A stretch of DNA of 15,784 nt from Bacillus_I endophytica_A (GTDB lineage Bacteria > Bacillota > Bacilli > Bacillales > Bacillaceae_H). A model generated the notes under the pieces. The model made no database searches and had not been told where the DNA came from. It worked only from the letters and a program-made list of their open reading frames with translations. This document shows positions 6,625-13,181 of the stretch, in pieces. The first letter of the stretch is position 1; every line of letters begins with the position of its first letter. A program made the position numbers and the translations under genes. The DNA lies in contig NZ_JALAMS010000017.1 in assembly GCF_026790145.1 (NCBI RefSeq), positions 1 to 15,784 of the forward strand, written 5' to 3'.

Positions 6625-6710
6625 AGTCCTCCTGTGGTACAATATCCTTTGCGTGTTCATACGACATCCCTATTCCCCTCATAGGGAAAGGTTATATAAA
6701 CAGGAGGACT
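6625..6710 (+). repeat. 11-bp inverted repeat enclosing the dgk promoter and pairing with its Shine-Dalgarno
   Basis: AGTCCTCCTGT (6625-6635) is the exact reverse complement of ACAGGAGGACT (6700-6710), which contains the AGGAGG ribosome site of dgk. The left arm lies just upstream of, and touching, the extended -10 element. It would therefore be in RNA reading through from sleL but absent from RNA started at the local promoter. Confidence 0.7.
6635..6643 (+). promoter_or_regulatory. Probable extended -10 promoter of dgk-dck
   Basis: TGGTACAAT is a TGn-extended -10 box with the TACAAT hexamer at 6638-6643. No good -35 hexamer is present 16-18 bp upstream, as is common for extended -10 promoters. 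The predicted start is near 6650, giving a leader of about 66 nt with the hairpin CCCTAT-N7-ATAGGG (6668-6686). Confidence 0.5.
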
Positions 6711-6715
6711 ATATT

Positions 6716-7366
6716 ATGAATTCTACTCCCTTCATTGCTGTTGAGGGACCTATAGGTGTAGGCAAAACTTCACTTTCCCATAGATTAGCAACATACCTAC
6801 AGTTTCATTTACTACGAGAAATTGTTGAAGAAAACCCTTTTCTCAAAGATTTTTATCAAAATATTGATGAATGGAGCTTTCAAACAGAAATGTTTTTTCT
6901 ATGTAATCGTTATAAACAATTGGAAGATGTTGAAGCCCGCTTTCTTACAAAACAAAAGCCTGTTGTTGCAGACTATCATGTGTTAAAAAACATAGTGTTT
7001 GCTAAACGAACGTTACACATGAAACATTATAATAAATATGAACGTGTGTATAGGGTGTTAACTGAAGACTTACCAATGCCTAATATTATTGTTTATTTAA
7101 ACGCTAGTTTAGAGACATTACTAAAAAGAATCTCTAAACGTGGACGTGATATTGAGCAAGACATAAACCACACATACCTTCTTAATTTAAAAGAGGATTA
7201 CGAAAAAATGTTTGTACAATTTAAACAAAAACACCCTCACATTCCTGTACTTGAGTTTGATGGTGATAAAATTGATTTTGTAAATCGGGAAGAAGATTTC
7301 CAACACATTATTGATATTCTTAAGCCCGCATTGTTAAAGGAGTTTCCAAATGAATTTAAACGCTAA
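6716..7366 (+). CDS. dgk: Deoxyguanosine kinase
   Basis: Salvage enzyme that phosphorylates deoxyguanosine to dGMP, of the deoxynucleoside kinase family. Counting from the ATG at 6716 (216 aa; the B. subtilis enzyme is about 207), the P-loop is GPIGVGKT (11-18). The substrate-side loop reads Asp86-Tyr87-His88 (VVADYHVLKN) where deoxycytidine-type kinases have DRS, and the LID arginine region is RISKRGRDIEQ (138-148). This start was chosen because AGGAGG is 8 bases upstream and the protein then begins MNSTPFIAVEGPIG, like B. subtilis Dgk. The frame is open further upstream but with no ribosome site. It overlaps dck by 17 nt, and the two are surely co-transcribed. Confidence 0.95.
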   Translation: MNSTPFIAVEGPIGVGKTSLSHRLATYLQFHLLREIVEENPFLKDFYQNIDEWSFQTEMFFLCNRYKQLEDVEARFLTKQKPVVADYHVLKNIVFAKRTLHMKHYNKYERVYRVLTEDLPMPNIIVYLNASLETLLKRISKRGRDIEQDINHTYLLNLKEDYEKMFVQFKQKHPHIPVLEFDGDKIDFVNREEDFQHIIDILKPALLKEFPNEFKR

Positions 7367-8003
7367 ATATAACATTCCAAAAGATTCTGTTATTACTGTA
7401 GCCGGAACTGTCGGAATAGGAAAATCAACTTTCACAAAAGTATTAGCAGAAGCATTAGATTTTCAAACCTCTTTTGAGAAAGTAGACAACAACCCATATT
7501 TAGATTCTTTTTATCATGATTTCGAACGTTGGAGTTTTCATCTGCAAATTTATTTTTTAGCAGAGCGCTTTAAAGAACAAAAGAAAATGTTTGAAGATGG
7601 TGGTGGTTTTGTTCAAGACCGTTCTATTTATGAAGACACTGGAATATTCGCTAGAATGCATTACGAAAAAGGCACAATGACTCCTGTTGATTATGAAACA
7701 TACAGAAGCTTGTTTGATGCAATGGTTTTAACACCTTATTTTCCTAAACCTACGCTTCTTATTTATTTAGAAGGAAATCTAGAACAAATTATTCAGCGAA
7801 TTCGAAAACGAGGACGAGCAATGGAACAAAAAACTCCCCTCTCGTACTGGGAAGAAATGCACAATCGCTATGAAAATTGGATTAATTCATTCAATGCTTG
7901 CCCTGTGCTTCGCCTAAATATTTCAGACTATGATTTATTGGAAGACCCAACTTCTATTGAAAACATTATCGAGAAGATATCTCAAACTATAAATAATCAT
8001 TAA
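7350..8003 (+). CDS. dck: Deoxyadenosine/deoxycytidine kinase
   Basis: Phosphorylates deoxyadenosine and deoxycytidine for nucleotide salvage. The 217 residues equal the B. subtilis Dck length. The P-loop lies in AGTVGIGKST (18-27), the DRS motif is Asp90-Arg91-Ser92 (VQDRSIYED), and the LID region is RIRKRGRAMEQ. It is a diverged paralogue of the preceding dgk. The ATG at 7350 lies inside the last codons of dgk, with its AAAGGAG site also in dgk coding sequence, which implies translational coupling. A good terminator follows immediately. It converges with tRNA-Ser. Confidence 0.96.
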   Translation: MNLNAKYNIPKDSVITVAGTVGIGKSTFTKVLAEALDFQTSFEKVDNNPYLDSFYHDFERWSFHLQIYFLAERFKEQKKMFEDGGGFVQDRSIYEDTGIFARMHYEKGTMTPVDYETYRSLFDAMVLTPYFPKPTLLIYLEGNLEQIIQRIRKRGRAMEQKTPLSYWEEMHNRYENWINSFNACPVLRLNISDYDLLEDPTSIENIIEKISQTINNH

Positions 8004-8004
8004 A

Positions 8005-8042
8005 AAAAGACAAAGCATCCTATCAGGGTGCTTTGTCTTTTT
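8005..8042 (+). terminator. Terminator of dgk-dck
   Basis: 16-base arms at 8005-8020 and 8026-8041 enclose a 5-base loop. The single imperfect pair is U-G on the plus strand, and the second arm ends in a T run. It directly follows the dck stop codon. Confidence 0.9.
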
Positions 8043-8056
8043 GTCACTTTAATATA

Positions 8057-8088
8057 CAAAAAACTCGCTACATCATATGCAACGAGTT
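8057..8088 (-). terminator. Terminator of tRNA-Ser
   Basis: On the minus strand AACTCGTTGCA (8088-8078) and TGTAGCGAGTT (8072-8062) pair over 11 bp with two G-U wobbles, followed by a T run. The wobbles are mismatches on the plus strand, so it ends the tRNA transcript. Confidence 0.85.
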
Positions 8089-8129
8089 CCAATCTCCAAT
8101 TTATATGCGCTATCTTTAATTTGTAATAA

Positions 8130-8222
8130 TGGAGGAGGAAGGGGGATTCGAACCCCCGCGGGTTTTGACACCCCTGTCGGTTTTCAAGACCGATCCCTTC
8201 AGCCGGACTTGGGTATTCCTCC
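8130..8222 (-). tRNA. tRNA-Ser, anticodon UGA
   Basis: The minus strand folds into a 93-nt class II tRNA. The acceptor stem is GGAGGAA (8222-8216) with TTCCTCC (8140-8134). The anticodon arm is TCGGT-CTTGAAA-ACCGA, giving anticodon TGA, which reads UCA and probably UCG/UCU. A long variable arm (GGGT...ACCC) is typical of serine, and the T arm is GGGGG-TTCGAAT-CCCCC. CCA is encoded at 8132-8130. The discriminator base (8133) reads U rather than the G usual for serine tRNAs. It sits between serS and dck, as in B. subtilis. Confidence 0.97.
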
Positions 8223-8237
8223 GTTTCGACAAGAATA

Positions 8238-8266
8238 AATATATCATCATTTTCTACATTCGTCAA
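8238..8266 (-). promoter_or_regulatory. sigma-A promoter of tRNA-Ser
   Basis: On the minus strand TTGACG (8266-8261), a 17-bp spacer and TATATT (8243-8238) predict a start near 8231, only about 9 nt before the tRNA 5' end. Confidence 0.8.
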
Positions 8267-8326
8267 CAACTTTATACATTTTTTTTAGAAAAATGCTGAT
8301 TTTCTTCTTTTCTATAAAGTATAACC

Positions 8327-8362
8327 CTAGTCTCTCTTTTTACTCTAAAAAAAAGAGACTAG
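8327..8362 (-). terminator. Terminator-like hairpin after serS, without a U tail
   Basis: On the minus strand a 15-bp stem (CTAGTCTCTTTTTTT with AAAAAGAGAGACTAG) closes a 6-base loop. The only imperfect pair is U-G on this strand and C-A on the other. The bases after the stem (GGTTATACTTTATAG) are not a T run, so termination efficiency is uncertain. It is 35 bases beyond the serS stop codon and before the tRNA-Ser promoter. Confidence 0.55.
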
Positions 8363-8397
8363 AAAACTGTTGGTTATTCTTGCCTCTTTTTTAGAAA

Positions 8398-9672
8398 TTA
8401 TTTAATTACAGATCGATTTCCCATGTATGGACGTAACACTTCTGGAATTACAATAGAACCATCTTCTTGTTGGTAATTTTCTAAAATAGCCGCAACAGTA
8501 CGCCCAATTGCAAGACCAGATCCATTTAGCGTATGCACATGCTCAGGTTTTCCATTTGTTTCACGGCGGAAACGAATATTTGCACGACGTGCTTGGAAAC
8601 CTTCAAAGTTTGAACAAGAAGAGATTTCACGGTATGTTCCATAGCTTGGTAACCATACTTCAATATCATACTTTTTAGCTGCTGTGAAACCTAGATCACC
8701 TGTACACATGCTCATAACGCGATATGGAAGACCTAGAAGTTGAAGTACCTTTTCAGCATGACCTGTTAATTTCTCGAGTTCGTCATAAGAATCTTCAGGT
8801 TTAACAAAACGAACAAGTTCTACTTTATTGAATTGATGTTGACGGATAAGACCACGTGTATCACGCCCTGCAGAACCTGCTTCAGAACGGAAGCATGTGC
8901 TATATGCTGCATAGCTTACTGGAAGCTGATCTCCTTTTAAAATCTCATAGCGATGAAGATTAGTGACAGGCACCTCTGACGTCGGAATTAAGAAATAATC
9001 TTCCTTCTCGATTAAAAATGCATCTTCTTCAAACTTTGGAAGCTGTCCTGTTCCTGTCATGCTTGCTCTATTCACCATGTATGGAGGTAAGATTTCCTCA
9101 TATCCATGCTCATCAATATGAAGGTTCAACATAAAGTTAATTAACGCTCGCTCAAGTCTTGCCCCAAGTCCTTTATAAAATACAAAACGACTTCCAGTTA
9201 CTTTAGCAGCACGCTCAAAATCTAACAATTCTAAGTCTGTTGCTAAATCCCAATGTGGTTTGGCCTCAAATGCAAACTGAGGAACTTCTCCCCACGCTCT
9301 TACTTCTACATTATCATCTTCTGTTTCTCCAACTGGCACAGTTTCATGTGGAACATTTGGAATAGAAAGAAGGAGTTGTTGAAGTTTCTCTTCAACAGAA
9401 CGTAATTCTTCATCAAGAGCTTTTACTTTATCTCCTACTTCTCGCATTTCTGCAATAAGATGATCCGCGTCTTTCTTCTCTCTCTTTAGCACTGCTACTT
9501 GCTGTGATACTTCGTTTCTTTTACTTTTAAGCTCTTCTGTTTGAGCAATAAGCTCACGACGCTTGCTATCTAGTTCTTCAAATGCTCCAAGATCTGTTAA
9601 ATCTTCTCCTCGATGTTGAAGCTTTTCTTTTACTTCTTGAAAATTTTTGCGTAAGAATTTTAAATCTAACAT
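8398..9672 (-). CDS. serS: Serine-tRNA ligase
   Basis: Class II aminoacyl-tRNA synthetase that charges tRNA-Ser (and tRNA-Sec where present). The 424 residues match the family. An N-terminal antiparallel coiled-coil arm (about 1-105), rich in Glu, Lys and Leu, grips the long variable arm of tRNA-Ser. The serine-binding TSE motif is at 231-233, motif 2 covers about 260-285 (CFRSEAGSAGRDTRG), and motif 3 about 384-400 (GSGLAIGRTVAAILENY). The ATG at 9672 has an AAAGGAG site 8 bases upstream. The gene is preceded by a serine T-box leader, so it is induced when uncharged tRNA-Ser builds up. The tRNA-Ser gene follows on the same strand. Confidence 0.98.
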   Translation of the reverse strand: MLDLKFLRKNFQEVKEKLQHRGEDLTDLGAFEELDSKRRELIAQTEELKSKRNEVSQQVAVLKREKKDADHLIAEMREVGDKVKALDEELRSVEEKLQQLLLSIPNVPHETVPVGETEDDNVEVRAWGEVPQFAFEAKPHWDLATDLELLDFERAAKVTGSRFVFYKGLGARLERALINFMLNLHIDEHGYEEILPPYMVNRASMTGTGQLPKFEEDAFLIEKEDYFLIPTSEVPVTNLHRYEILKGDQLPVSYAAYSTCFRSEAGSAGRDTRGLIRQHQFNKVELVRFVKPEDSYDELEKLTGHAEKVLQLLGLPYRVMSMCTGDLGFTAAKKYDIEVWLPSYGTYREISSCSNFEGFQARRANIRFRRETNGKPEHVHTLNGSGLAIGRTVAAILENYQQEDGSIVIPEVLRPYMGNRSVIK

Positions 9673-9706
9673 GTTTTTAACTCCTTTACATTAATAATTA
9701 AGGCAA

Positions 9707-9751
9707 ATAAAAAACTCTCGTCCCTTACATTATATGTAAGGGACGAGAGTT
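9707..9751 (-). terminator. Intrinsic terminator of the serS T-box
   Basis: The arms at 9734-9751 and 9713-9730 pair perfectly over 18 bp around a 3-base loop, followed on the minus strand by TTTTTTATT. Formation of the antiterminator, which uses the T-box just upstream, is mutually exclusive with this hairpin. Confidence 0.93.
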
Positions 9752-9966
9752 ACCCGCGTTGCCACCCTAGTTGAAAGAGACTGATGTCTCTTTCCACTTT
9801 ATAAAATAACGGTTTAACACCGAAATTGCCTACTGCATTGTTCAACAATTCACTCCAGGATGGATTCATAAGCTCTATCTACTAGTTTGCACCAACCACT
9901 AGCTCTCTTAAAGATAAGAGTCTTATTACTATTTCCCTTCAACGTGCTAGCTATATTCAACTTATA
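9711..9966 (-). promoter_or_regulatory. T-box riboswitch leader of serS, specifier UCC
   Basis: The minus strand between pdxT and serS carries the T-box signature AGGGTGGCAACGCGGGT (9768-9752). Upstream of it is a perfect 9-bp stem III, GAAAGAGAC/GTCTCTTTC (9773-9794). Stem I carries AGAGAG and GGTTGGTGCAAACTAG, and in its specifier loop TGAA-TCC-ATCC the serine codon UCC is at 9864-9862. An 18-bp intrinsic terminator (9713-9751) is followed by TTTTTT. When uncharged tRNA-Ser pairs with the specifier and with the T-box bulge, the antiterminator forms and serS is transcribed. The 5' end is set from the promoter at 9973-10001. Confidence 0.95.
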
Positions 9967-9972
9967 CATCAT

Positions 9973-10001
9973 AATGTACTATAAGTTTTAACTTGTTGCA
10001 A
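9973..10001 (-). promoter_or_regulatory. Probable sigma-A promoter of the serS leader
   Basis: On the minus strand TTGCAA (10001-9996), a 17-bp spacer and TACATT (9978-9973) begin 6 bases after the pdxT stop codon and immediately precede the T-box stem I region. No terminator is visible between pdxT and this promoter. Confidence 0.6.
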
Positions 10002-10006
10002 TGCTT

Positions 10007-10594
10007 TTATACTGTCTCTTTAGAAGATGTTTCCACCATTTGTACAAAATGCTGTGCAAGGCGATAATCATCTGTTAACTCTGGATGGAAAGAACAGCCT
10101 AGGAATGAACCTTGCTGAGCTGCTACAATTCGATCTCCATGCATTGCTAACACTTCAACATCTTGTCCAACTTCCACAATATGTGGAGCACGGATAAAGA
10201 CTCCAATAAAGTCTTCTCCAACACCTTTAATGGATAATGCAGCTTCAAAGCTCTCCCTTTGACGTCCAAAAGAATTGCGTTCCACTTTAATATCCATAAC
10301 TCCTAGGTGTGGTTCACTATAACCAACAAGATCACTAGCTAATAAGATCAAGCCAGCACATGTGCCAAACATAGGTTTTTTTTGAGCAGCAAATGCTTTT
10401 AGTGGCTCCATGAACCCATACTTATCAATAAGGCGTCTCATTGTTGTACTTTCTCCACCTGGGAGTACAAGACCATCGATACTTTCTAGCTGTTCGACTT
10501 TTTTTACTAAAACAACTTCTGCTCCAGCACGTTCAAAAGCCTTTGCATGTTCTCTTACTGCACCTTGCAAAGCAAGTATACCGATTGTTGTCAT
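10007..10594 (-). CDS. pdxT: Pyridoxal 5'-phosphate synthase glutaminase subunit PdxT
   Basis: Class I glutamine amidotransferase that releases ammonia from glutamine and channels it to PdxS for vitamin B6 (PLP) synthesis by the DXP-independent route. The 195 residues match the family (196 in B. subtilis). The signatures are GGES (46-49), nucleophile Cys79 in FGTCAGLILLA, and His170/Glu172 in CSFHPELTDD completing the triad. Conserved Arg106 (ERNSFGRQ) and Arg135 (FIRAPHI) are also present. The ATG at 10594 has a GAAAGGT site. It begins 15 bp after pdxS, forming the usual two-gene pdxST operon, and its stop codon is next to the serS leader promoter. Confidence 0.97.
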   Translation of the reverse strand: MTTIGILALQGAVREHAKAFERAGAEVVLVKKVEQLESIDGLVLPGGESTTMRRLIDKYGFMEPLKAFAAQKKPMFGTCAGLILLASDLVGYSEPHLGVMDIKVERNSFGRQRESFEAALSIKGVGEDFIGVFIRAPHIVEVGQDVEVLAMHGDRIVAAQQGSFLGCSFHPELTDDYRLAQHFVQMVETSSKETV

Positions 10595-10609
10595 AAAACC
10601 AGACCTTTC

Positions 10610-11494
10610 TTACCAGCCACGCTCTTGCATACGATTTTCTGGTAATAGTGTTGAAATTTCAATCCCTTTCATGGCATTACCAAGTCCTTTTGAGAGGCTT
10701 GCAATCAATTCATAATCTTGATAATGTGTTGTTGCTTCCACGATAGCACGAGCAAACTTAGCTGGATTGTCGGATTTGAAGATCCCTGAACCTACAAATA
10801 CCCCATCTGCTCCAAGCTGCATCATAAGCGCTGCATCTGCTGGTGTAGCTACACCACCTGCTGCGAAGTTTACAACAGGAAGACGTCCCTCTTCCTTAAT
10901 TTGAAGAAGAAGTTCAAATGGAGCCCCAAGATTTTTAGCTTCTGTCATCAGCTCATCTTCATTCATACCTACTACCTTACGAACTTGAGCATTCACCTTA
11001 CGAATATGACGAACAGCCTCTACAATATTCCCTGTACCTGGCTCCCCTTTTGTGCGAAGCATAGAAGCTCCTTCGCCAATACGACGCGCTGCTTCGCCTA
11101 AATCACGACATCCACAAACAAATGGTACTGTGAAGTCACTCTTATACAAGTGAAACTCTTCATCTGCAGGAGTTAATACTTCACTTTCATCAATATAGTC
11201 AACTCCCATTGCTTCAAGAACGCGAGCCTCTACAATATGTCCGATACGCGCCTTTGCCATAACAGGAATAGAAACAGCATTTACTACTTCCTCAACAATA
11301 GTTGGATCTGCCATACGAGCAACTCCACCTGCTGCACGGATATCAGCTGGCACACGCTCAAGTGCCATAACAGCTACTGCTCCAGCTTCCTCTGCAATTT
11401 TAGCTTGCTCAGCGTTAATAACATCCATAATAACGCCGCCTTTTTGCATTTCTGCCATACCTCTTTTAACACGATCTGTTCCACGGTTGTTCAT
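10610..11494 (-). CDS. pdxS: Pyridoxal 5'-phosphate synthase lyase subunit PdxS
   Basis: (beta/alpha)8 synthase that assembles PLP from ribose 5-phosphate, glyceraldehyde 3-phosphate and ammonia supplied by PdxT; twelve PdxS and twelve PdxT form the complex. The length of 294 residues is identical to B. subtilis PdxS. Catalytic Lys81 (PVMAKARIGH), Lys149 (LRTKGEPGTGN) and Asp24 (GGVIMDV) are all present, as is the phosphate-binding FAAGGVATPADAA segment. The ATG at 11494 has a TAGGAGGG site. Upstream lie about 140 bases before the dacA terminator; I find no convincing sigma-A promoter there, so its control is unclear. Confidence 0.98.
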   Translation of the reverse strand: MNNRGTDRVKRGMAEMQKGGVIMDVINAEQAKIAEEAGAVAVMALERVPADIRAAGGVARMADPTIVEEVVNAVSIPVMAKARIGHIVEARVLEAMGVDYIDESEVLTPADEEFHLYKSDFTVPFVCGCRDLGEAARRIGEGASMLRTKGEPGTGNIVEAVRHIRKVNAQVRKVVGMNEDELMTEAKNLGAPFELLLQIKEEGRLPVVNFAAGGVATPADAALMMQLGADGVFVGSGIFKSDNPAKFARAIVEATTHYQDYELIASLSKGLGNAMKGIEISTLLPENRMQERGW

Positions 11495-11637
11495 GTTGAT
11501 ATTCCCTCCTACTAAGAGTCAAGCCAATGTAATAATGTTTAATTTGAATATACACTATTTAGACAATTCAAATTCCTATTTTTCATTCTACATGATTTCT
11601 TAACAAAATCCTATCTAAATTCAGTAGATAGTTTAAT

Positions 11638-11686
11638 CAAAAAAAGAAGAATGCATCTGGTAATTTAAACCATCAGCATTCTTCTT
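11638..11686 (-). terminator. Terminator of dacA
   Basis: Arms AAGAAGAATGC (11644-11654) and GCATTCTTCTT (11676-11686) pair perfectly over 11 bp, with a further TGGT/ACCA pairing inside the loop. A T7 run follows on the minus strand, directly after the dacA stop codon. Confidence 0.9.
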
Positions 11687-11689
11687 ATA

Positions 11690-13048
11690 TCAAAACCAGC
11701 CTTTAACCATGTTTGCAGCACTTGTCCACATGTCAGCAAAGAAGTCTCCGATACTTCTGAACATAAGTGAGAACCAATTAGCTTTGTCAATATCTTCTTT
11801 CATCACAATAGGAACTCCTGACTGGTTATCCCCATCAGTTGTTAAATATCCAAATTGATCATTCTTGTACTTAACATTGATATATCCAACTTCTTCTCCC
11901 TTTTTGATTGGAGCAATAAGTTTTCCATCGTTATTTAATTTCTTCTCATTTACTACAAGTTCTGTTTCAACAGCTTTTTTAGCATTTTTTCCTTTTTCAA
12001 CAACTACTTTTAACGGCTCTTTTGTAGTTACTTTAGCTTCTTTTTCATTTCCTTTTGCAACTTTTACTTTTTCTTTCAAAGTATAGCCAGCAGGATGAAG
12101 AGTTTTTACTTCAAAGTTATCAAAAGCATAGTCTAAAAGCTTTGCTGTTTCGCTGAACCTTGCTTCATAGGATTCTTGTCCATGATCTTTTGCATCCATT
12201 ACAACTGTTATATAACGTGCTCCGTCCTTCTCAGCGGTTCCTGTGAAACAATAGCCTGCAAAATCTGTACTACCTGTTTTCAGACCATCTACTTCTGCCT
12301 TTTCATATTCATAAACAAGTCCTGGAAGCATCCAGTTCCAGCTTTTCATTTGCGTTTCACCATTTTTTCCTTTATGAAACGTTTTCTCTTTTAGTTTAGA
12401 GGTTTCTAATACTTCTGGATAATCATTAATAAGATGTGAAGCAAGTTTAGCAGTTGAACGAGCTGAGACTAAATTCTCATCACTTGCTTTTGTTCCTTTA
12501 GGGTGCATCCCTTGTAAATCACTATTTGAAAGACCTGTTGCATTCACAAACTTCGCATCTTTCATTCCAAGTTCTCGAGCTTTCTCATTCATCATTTTAA
12601 CAAAATTGGTTTCATTTCCTGCAATCTTCTCTGCAATTGCAATTGATGCACCGTTTGCTGAATACATAGACATTGCTTCGAAAAGCTCTCTTAACGTATA
12701 TTTTTCCCCTTTAGCAAGAGGTACATTAGATAAACTTAAATTTTGCGAAATCTTATAAGCATAATCACTTGGCTCATATGTATCATCCCAGCTTAATTTG
12801 CCTTCGTGGATATTTTCTAGCAATAAATATTCTGTCATCATCTTTGTCATGCTTGCAATGCCTCGCACTGCATCTGCATCTTTTTCATATAAAACTTTTC
12901 CTGTTTGAGCTTCCACTAAAATAGCTGCACCTGATTCTAGATTTGGTTTATCTACTTCCTGTGCATGAGCAATCGGTGCTACTATCCACAGCTGTAGCAC
13001 TAAGAGGCTCGCTACTATCCCTACAAATAAACGTTGTGTTAATTTCAC
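11690..13048 (-). CDS. dacA: D-alanyl-D-alanine carboxypeptidase DacA (PBP5)
   Basis: Low-molecular-weight penicillin-binding protein that removes the terminal D-Ala from peptidoglycan stem peptides, limiting cross-linking; the major vegetative carboxypeptidase in B. subtilis. The 452 residues are slightly longer than the 443 of B. subtilis. A Sec signal peptide (hydrophobic about 8-24) ends at AHA-Q, cleaved after residue 29. The active-site motifs are SMTK (Ser66, Lys69), SAN (130-132) and KTG (257-259). A C-terminal beta domain follows, then an amphipathic helix (about 423-452, WFSLMFRSIGDFFADMW) that anchors the protein to the outer face of the membrane. Translation starts at GTG (13048), with a GGAGGG site 6 bases upstream. 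It has its own terminator and lies downstream of guaB. Confidence 0.97.
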   Translation of the reverse strand: MKLTQRLFVGIVASLLVLQLWIVAPIAHAQEVDKPNLESGAAILVEAQTGKVLYEKDADAVRGIASMTKMMTEYLLLENIHEGKLSWDDTYEPSDYAYKISQNLSLSNVPLAKGEKYTLRELFEAMSMYSANGASIAIAEKIAGNETNFVKMMNEKARELGMKDAKFVNATGLSNSDLQGMHPKGTKASDENLVSARSTAKLASHLINDYPEVLETSKLKEKTFHKGKNGETQMKSWNWMLPGLVYEYEKAEVDGLKTGSTDFAGYCFTGTAEKDGARYITVVMDAKDHGQESYEARFSETAKLLDYAFDNFEVKTLHPAGYTLKEKVKVAKGNEKEAKVTTKEPLKVVVEKGKNAKKAVETELVVNEKKLNNDGKLIAPIKKGEEVGYINVKYKNDQFGYLTTDGDNQSGVPIVMKEDIDKANWFSLMFRSIGDFFADMWTSAANMVKGWF

Positions 13049-13083
13049 TTTTTACCCTCCAAAGTCATGTTCACATAAGCGTT

Positions 13084-13092
13084 ATTTTACCA
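13084..13092 (-). promoter_or_regulatory. Candidate extended -10 promoter of dacA
   Basis: On the minus strand TGGTAAAAT (13092-13084) is an extended -10 element about 36 bases before the GTG start. No good -35 box is present, so this is a tentative call. Confidence 0.35.
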
Positions 13093-13140
13093 TAGGGAAC
13101 TTTAAATGAATAGGTCTATAGGTCATGCTTTCCAAGGAAA

Positions 13141-13176
13141 TAAAAAATGCCCTACCTGAAATGGTAGAGCATTTTT
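13141..13176 (-). terminator. Terminator of guaB
   Basis: 14-base arms at 13143-13156 and 13163-13176 enclose a 6-base loop. The single imperfect pair is U-G on the minus strand, and the second arm ends in a T run. It lies 5 bases after the guaB stop codon. Confidence 0.9.
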
Positions 13177-13181
13177 GCCGG

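Noticed and set aside
6653..6715. Upstream extension of the dgk frame
   Set aside because: It lacks an ATG and a ribosome site, includes the leader hairpin, and does not resemble the N-terminus of deoxynucleoside kinases.
8000..8269. An 89-codon open frame on the minus strand
   Set aside because: It runs across the tRNA-Ser gene and both terminators, has no ribosome site, and encodes no recognisable protein.
11611..11631. Hairpin CTATCT-N9-AGATAG between dacA and pdxS as a riboswitch
   Set aside because: Only a 6-bp A/T-rich stem with no known aptamer features. It is too weak to call, and I saw no PLP-responsive element or convincing sigma-A promoter in this gap.
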